A DNA stretch of 36,774 bases, taken from positions 1-36,774 of the forward strand of contig REED01000143.1 in assembly GCA_007695225.1 (NCBI GenBank). Direction: 5' to 3'. Shown here piece after piece: positions 35,801-36,774 of the stretch. Both the position numbers and the translations under genes were made by a program. Position 1 is the first letter of the stretch. Every line of letters starts with the position of its first letter. Below the pieces are notes generated by a model. The model ran no database searches. It worked only from the letters and a program-made list of their open reading frames with translations, and was not told the DNA's origin. Source of the stretch: Gemmatimonadales bacterium (GTDB lineage Bacteria; Gemmatimonadota; Gemmatimonadetes; Longimicrobiales; Gaopeijiaceae).

Positions 35801-36774
35801 CACCCAGGTGCTCTATCGGCATCCGGTGCAGATCGCCCCTGGGGCCATGGCGGTGAGCCCCACCCGGGAGCGCCTCTACGTCCTGAACTTCATGAGCAAC
35901 ACCCTCACCCGGGTGGGCTTCTCCCACCTGAGGCCGGAAGGGCAGTTGGACTTGGGTGCCCTGGTGGCCTATCGGCAGGGCGTCATCGAGGCCTTCCTGG
36001 ATCTGGCCGGGGGCTTCCTCCAGTACCTGAAGGACTGCTTCTGTGACCACTTCCTGGTGGACTGCCCGGAATTCGACGAGGAGGACCGGATCTACCTCGC
36101 CTGTGCCAGCGTCCGGGGGGGGCAGGTCTACCAGGTCTGCAACTTCTCCCGCCGGAAATACGTGAAGAGCTTCCCCACGGTGGACTACTGGCTCTCCCTC
36201 GTTCCCGTTCTCCCCCTTCTCCGGGAGACGGTGGCGAAGGCCTGCTGCGCCATCCTCCCCGATCTCTTCCGGCGCGTCCAGGTCCCGGGCCGGATGGAAG
36301 CCACGGCGGCCGCTGGGGGTGGGGGGAGCGAGGCCGACGGCCAGGCCGAATTCCAGCGTGGTCCCCAGGTGGCGCCCCGGATGAAGGCGGTCCAGATGGA
36401 GCGGGCGGTGATGTTCACCCAGGGTCTCGATCTCTCCGGAATCCTGGAGACGCTGGGGGGCCGGGTGGATGTGGCCAAGGGGTTTGCCGTGGACTGGTTC
36501 TCCTCACCGGTCACCGCCGTCCCGGCCCAACAGCAGAGGCAGAAGGCCCCTGAGCCGGGCCAGGTGGTGGGCCAGCGGGTGGAGGTGGCCCAGGGCGAGC
36601 TCCAGGCTGCCGGAATCGAGGTGGCCGCGGTCCGGGAGTATGATCCCGCCCGGGGCGCCGAGAACCTCCTCTCCTTCGCGCGGATCGGGGGCCGGGTCCC
36701 CACCGGTCAGCCGCTCACCCTCTACCAGTCCGAGGGGGTGGTCCGTTACTACAGCGTGGCCGAGCGCGACCCCG
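32865..36774 (+). CDS. Giant DUF6519-type CIS protein with beta-propeller (partial)
   Basis: The frame opens with ATG at 32865 and is uninterrupted to the end of the window (at least 1303 residues), so the C-terminus is missing. The start MKGDFTRLTHDPLKGYSAVL followed by QQGRLDLDADWNEQ is the DUF6519 signature found in injection loci. Around 455-480 comes RSRDLRFHNRHLHGWGIVCG, a phrase also typical of CIS baseplate-periphery proteins. Residues about 700-1025 look like a beta-propeller (VRDVAFSADGRRIYGIG, LATAPNRSQVYAIGLG, AVSPTRERLYVLNF). A Cys-rich helical segment (about 1052-1140, with CFCDHF and KACCAIL) and a PASTA-like module (about 1230-1300: VVGQRVEVAQGELQAAGIEV) follow. Likely an outer baseplate or fibre-anchor protein. 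Confidence 0.88.
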   Translation, partial: MKGDFTRLTHDPLKGYSAVLKQQGRLDLDADWNEQVAIQDHRLWSLIRDVVGSSGAPHAGGGFQVGVTGDGSDLTLAPGRIWVDGILCELAEEATYSQQPHLPIPPPLLGGDGDGDEDVEGRRDLVYLDVWERHVSAVEDPALLDPALNGLDTTTRVQTVFQVRVLKDVGDAGCDGGPAFPPPAGAGRLSTGGVAVPDPEDPCGVVATGGYRGVENRLYRVEIHDPGGVGEATWKWSRDNGSVLFPVEEFPVAPANRVRLQSLGRDPTVTLRQDDWVEVLDDASELGLEPGFMARVQEVNPATQVLTLDRDLPDGRFQVARNARVRRWDQGQEVAGDAGVRPTAAGPLELEDGVQVRFGGHDFRSGDYWVFAARTSGGTVEVLEEAPPRGVRHRYAPLARIRWEDTGDGTLGATILEDCRPGFPPLTGIGADDVGYDNTHCDLPGATTVQEALDRLCRSRDLRFHNRHLHGWGIVCGLKVVCGPGSEDRRRRVTVRTGYAIDPMGNDLLVEEEIGVDLLGRIGELDEANPNAPILDENGDGEVCLVLERNGNGPAVRVEPLGTPSTFWQRVLAGTMLKDFYDRCIRRVLEFVRGEFTADPDEEEGTGGEGEAMPVGPTQRRLTTFMNLLFQFVNPANGRYVYLSSREDTILRDFYERLRALLRSETFCAMFEGARPFPDYPFPQADANTVFGKGFHTRLRVDPTGARGYTVGAGSTLHVYDLEQEEMVSEVEFPGGSGVQVRDVAFSADGRRIYGIGTLGDDTLFAVATVDGDGLRFRPASILCGVELVTLATAPNRSQVYAIGLGTGLYELNPDAIPEQVQPMFPFNAVGHLEIPTAGAAFATAGASELDGGAQGGSTGVYDRVFRLPLAGGEPVGYRLQDPQGGPPLQGRDGLAVRFSPQGRENHLYVVAEAGEEKRILVFDAGHAGPQPRALASIPVENTGIRMATLPETVVVSFADSYRLGLLDPRSHAMVTLPGTQVLYRHPVQIAPGAMAVSPTRERLYVLNFMSNTLTRVGFSHLRPEGQLDLGALVAYRQGVIEAFLDLAGGFLQYLKDCFCDHFLVDCPEFDEEDRIYLACASVRGGQVYQVCNFSRRKYVKSFPTVDYWLSLVPVLPLLRETVAKACCAILPDLFRRVQVPGRMEATAAAGGGGSEADGQAEFQRGPQVAPRMKAVQMERAVMFTQGLDLSGILETLGGRVDVAKGFAVDWFSSPVTAVPAQQQRQKAPEPGQVVGQRVEVAQGELQAAGIEVAAVREYDPARGAENLLSFARIGGRVPTGQPLTLYQSEGVVRYYSVAERDP

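Noticed and set aside
11556..36774. Interpretation as a prophage or type VI secretion system
   Set aside because: There are no capsid, portal, terminase or integrase genes and no TssJLM, TssBC-type split sheath or ClpV; DUF4255, Afp15-like AAA and DUF4157 are eCIS hallmarks.

Overview
The window is very GC-rich and densely coding, with long stop-free shadow frames on both strands. Signal peptides ending in an ASAQ- or LAAQ-type site, an Ig-like/LVIVD-repeat secreted protein, a SARP-type regulator and a large contractile injection locus together suggest a Gemmatimonadota-like bacterium. That assignment is inference from protein style; there is no rRNA or other marker gene here, and I see no tRNA, CRISPR array or insertion sequence.

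Left part (1-9064): a divergent pair of secreted beta-propeller-type proteins (460-1881 minus, YVTN-like; 1984-4044 plus, Ig-like plus LVIVD repeats), then about 1.1 kb with no convincing gene. Next come a CoA-disulfide-reductase-type flavoenzyme behind a strong inverted repeat, an NADP-type glutamate dehydrogenase (gdhA), and an amidinotransferase-fold hydrolase of the dimethylarginine/citrulline hydrolase type. These look like ordinary metabolic genes.

Middle (9065-11555): a SARP/BTAD transcriptional regulator overlapped by a signal-less N-acetylmuramoyl-L-alanine amidase, preceded by a promoter-like region with two palindromes and closed by a perfect 14-bp hairpin. This two-gene unit sits directly upstream of the injection locus and could supply its control and a lysis enzyme.

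Right part (11556-36774, running off the end): an extracellular contractile injection system (eCIS, Afp/PVC-like). The order is sheath, tube, T4-gp26-like baseplate chaperone with two CxxC pairs, disordered protein with conserved ends, DUF4255 tube terminator (Afp16-like), AAA+ ATPase (Afp15-like), small conserved-looking protein, DUF4157 HExxH protein, a polyprenyl-synthetase-like protein, inner-tube initiator (Afp7 N-terminal-like), LysM protein, hub, OB-fold spike, PAAR-like tip, gp25 wedge, two baseplate-J-type proteins, tail protein I fused to a predicted beta-helix, and a giant DUF6519-type protein (at least 1303 aa) with beta-propeller and PASTA-like parts. Almost every junction is an ATGA/GTGA-type overlap or a gap of a few bases, so this reads as one translationally coupled operon. 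There is one sheath and one tube gene; no tape measure, tail fibre or obvious toxin is visible before the window ends.

The most unusual element is the isoprenyl-diphosphate-synthase-like gene embedded between DUF4157 and the baseplate genes, followed by the SARP-amidase pair at the head of the locus and the large beta-rich fusions at its tail.
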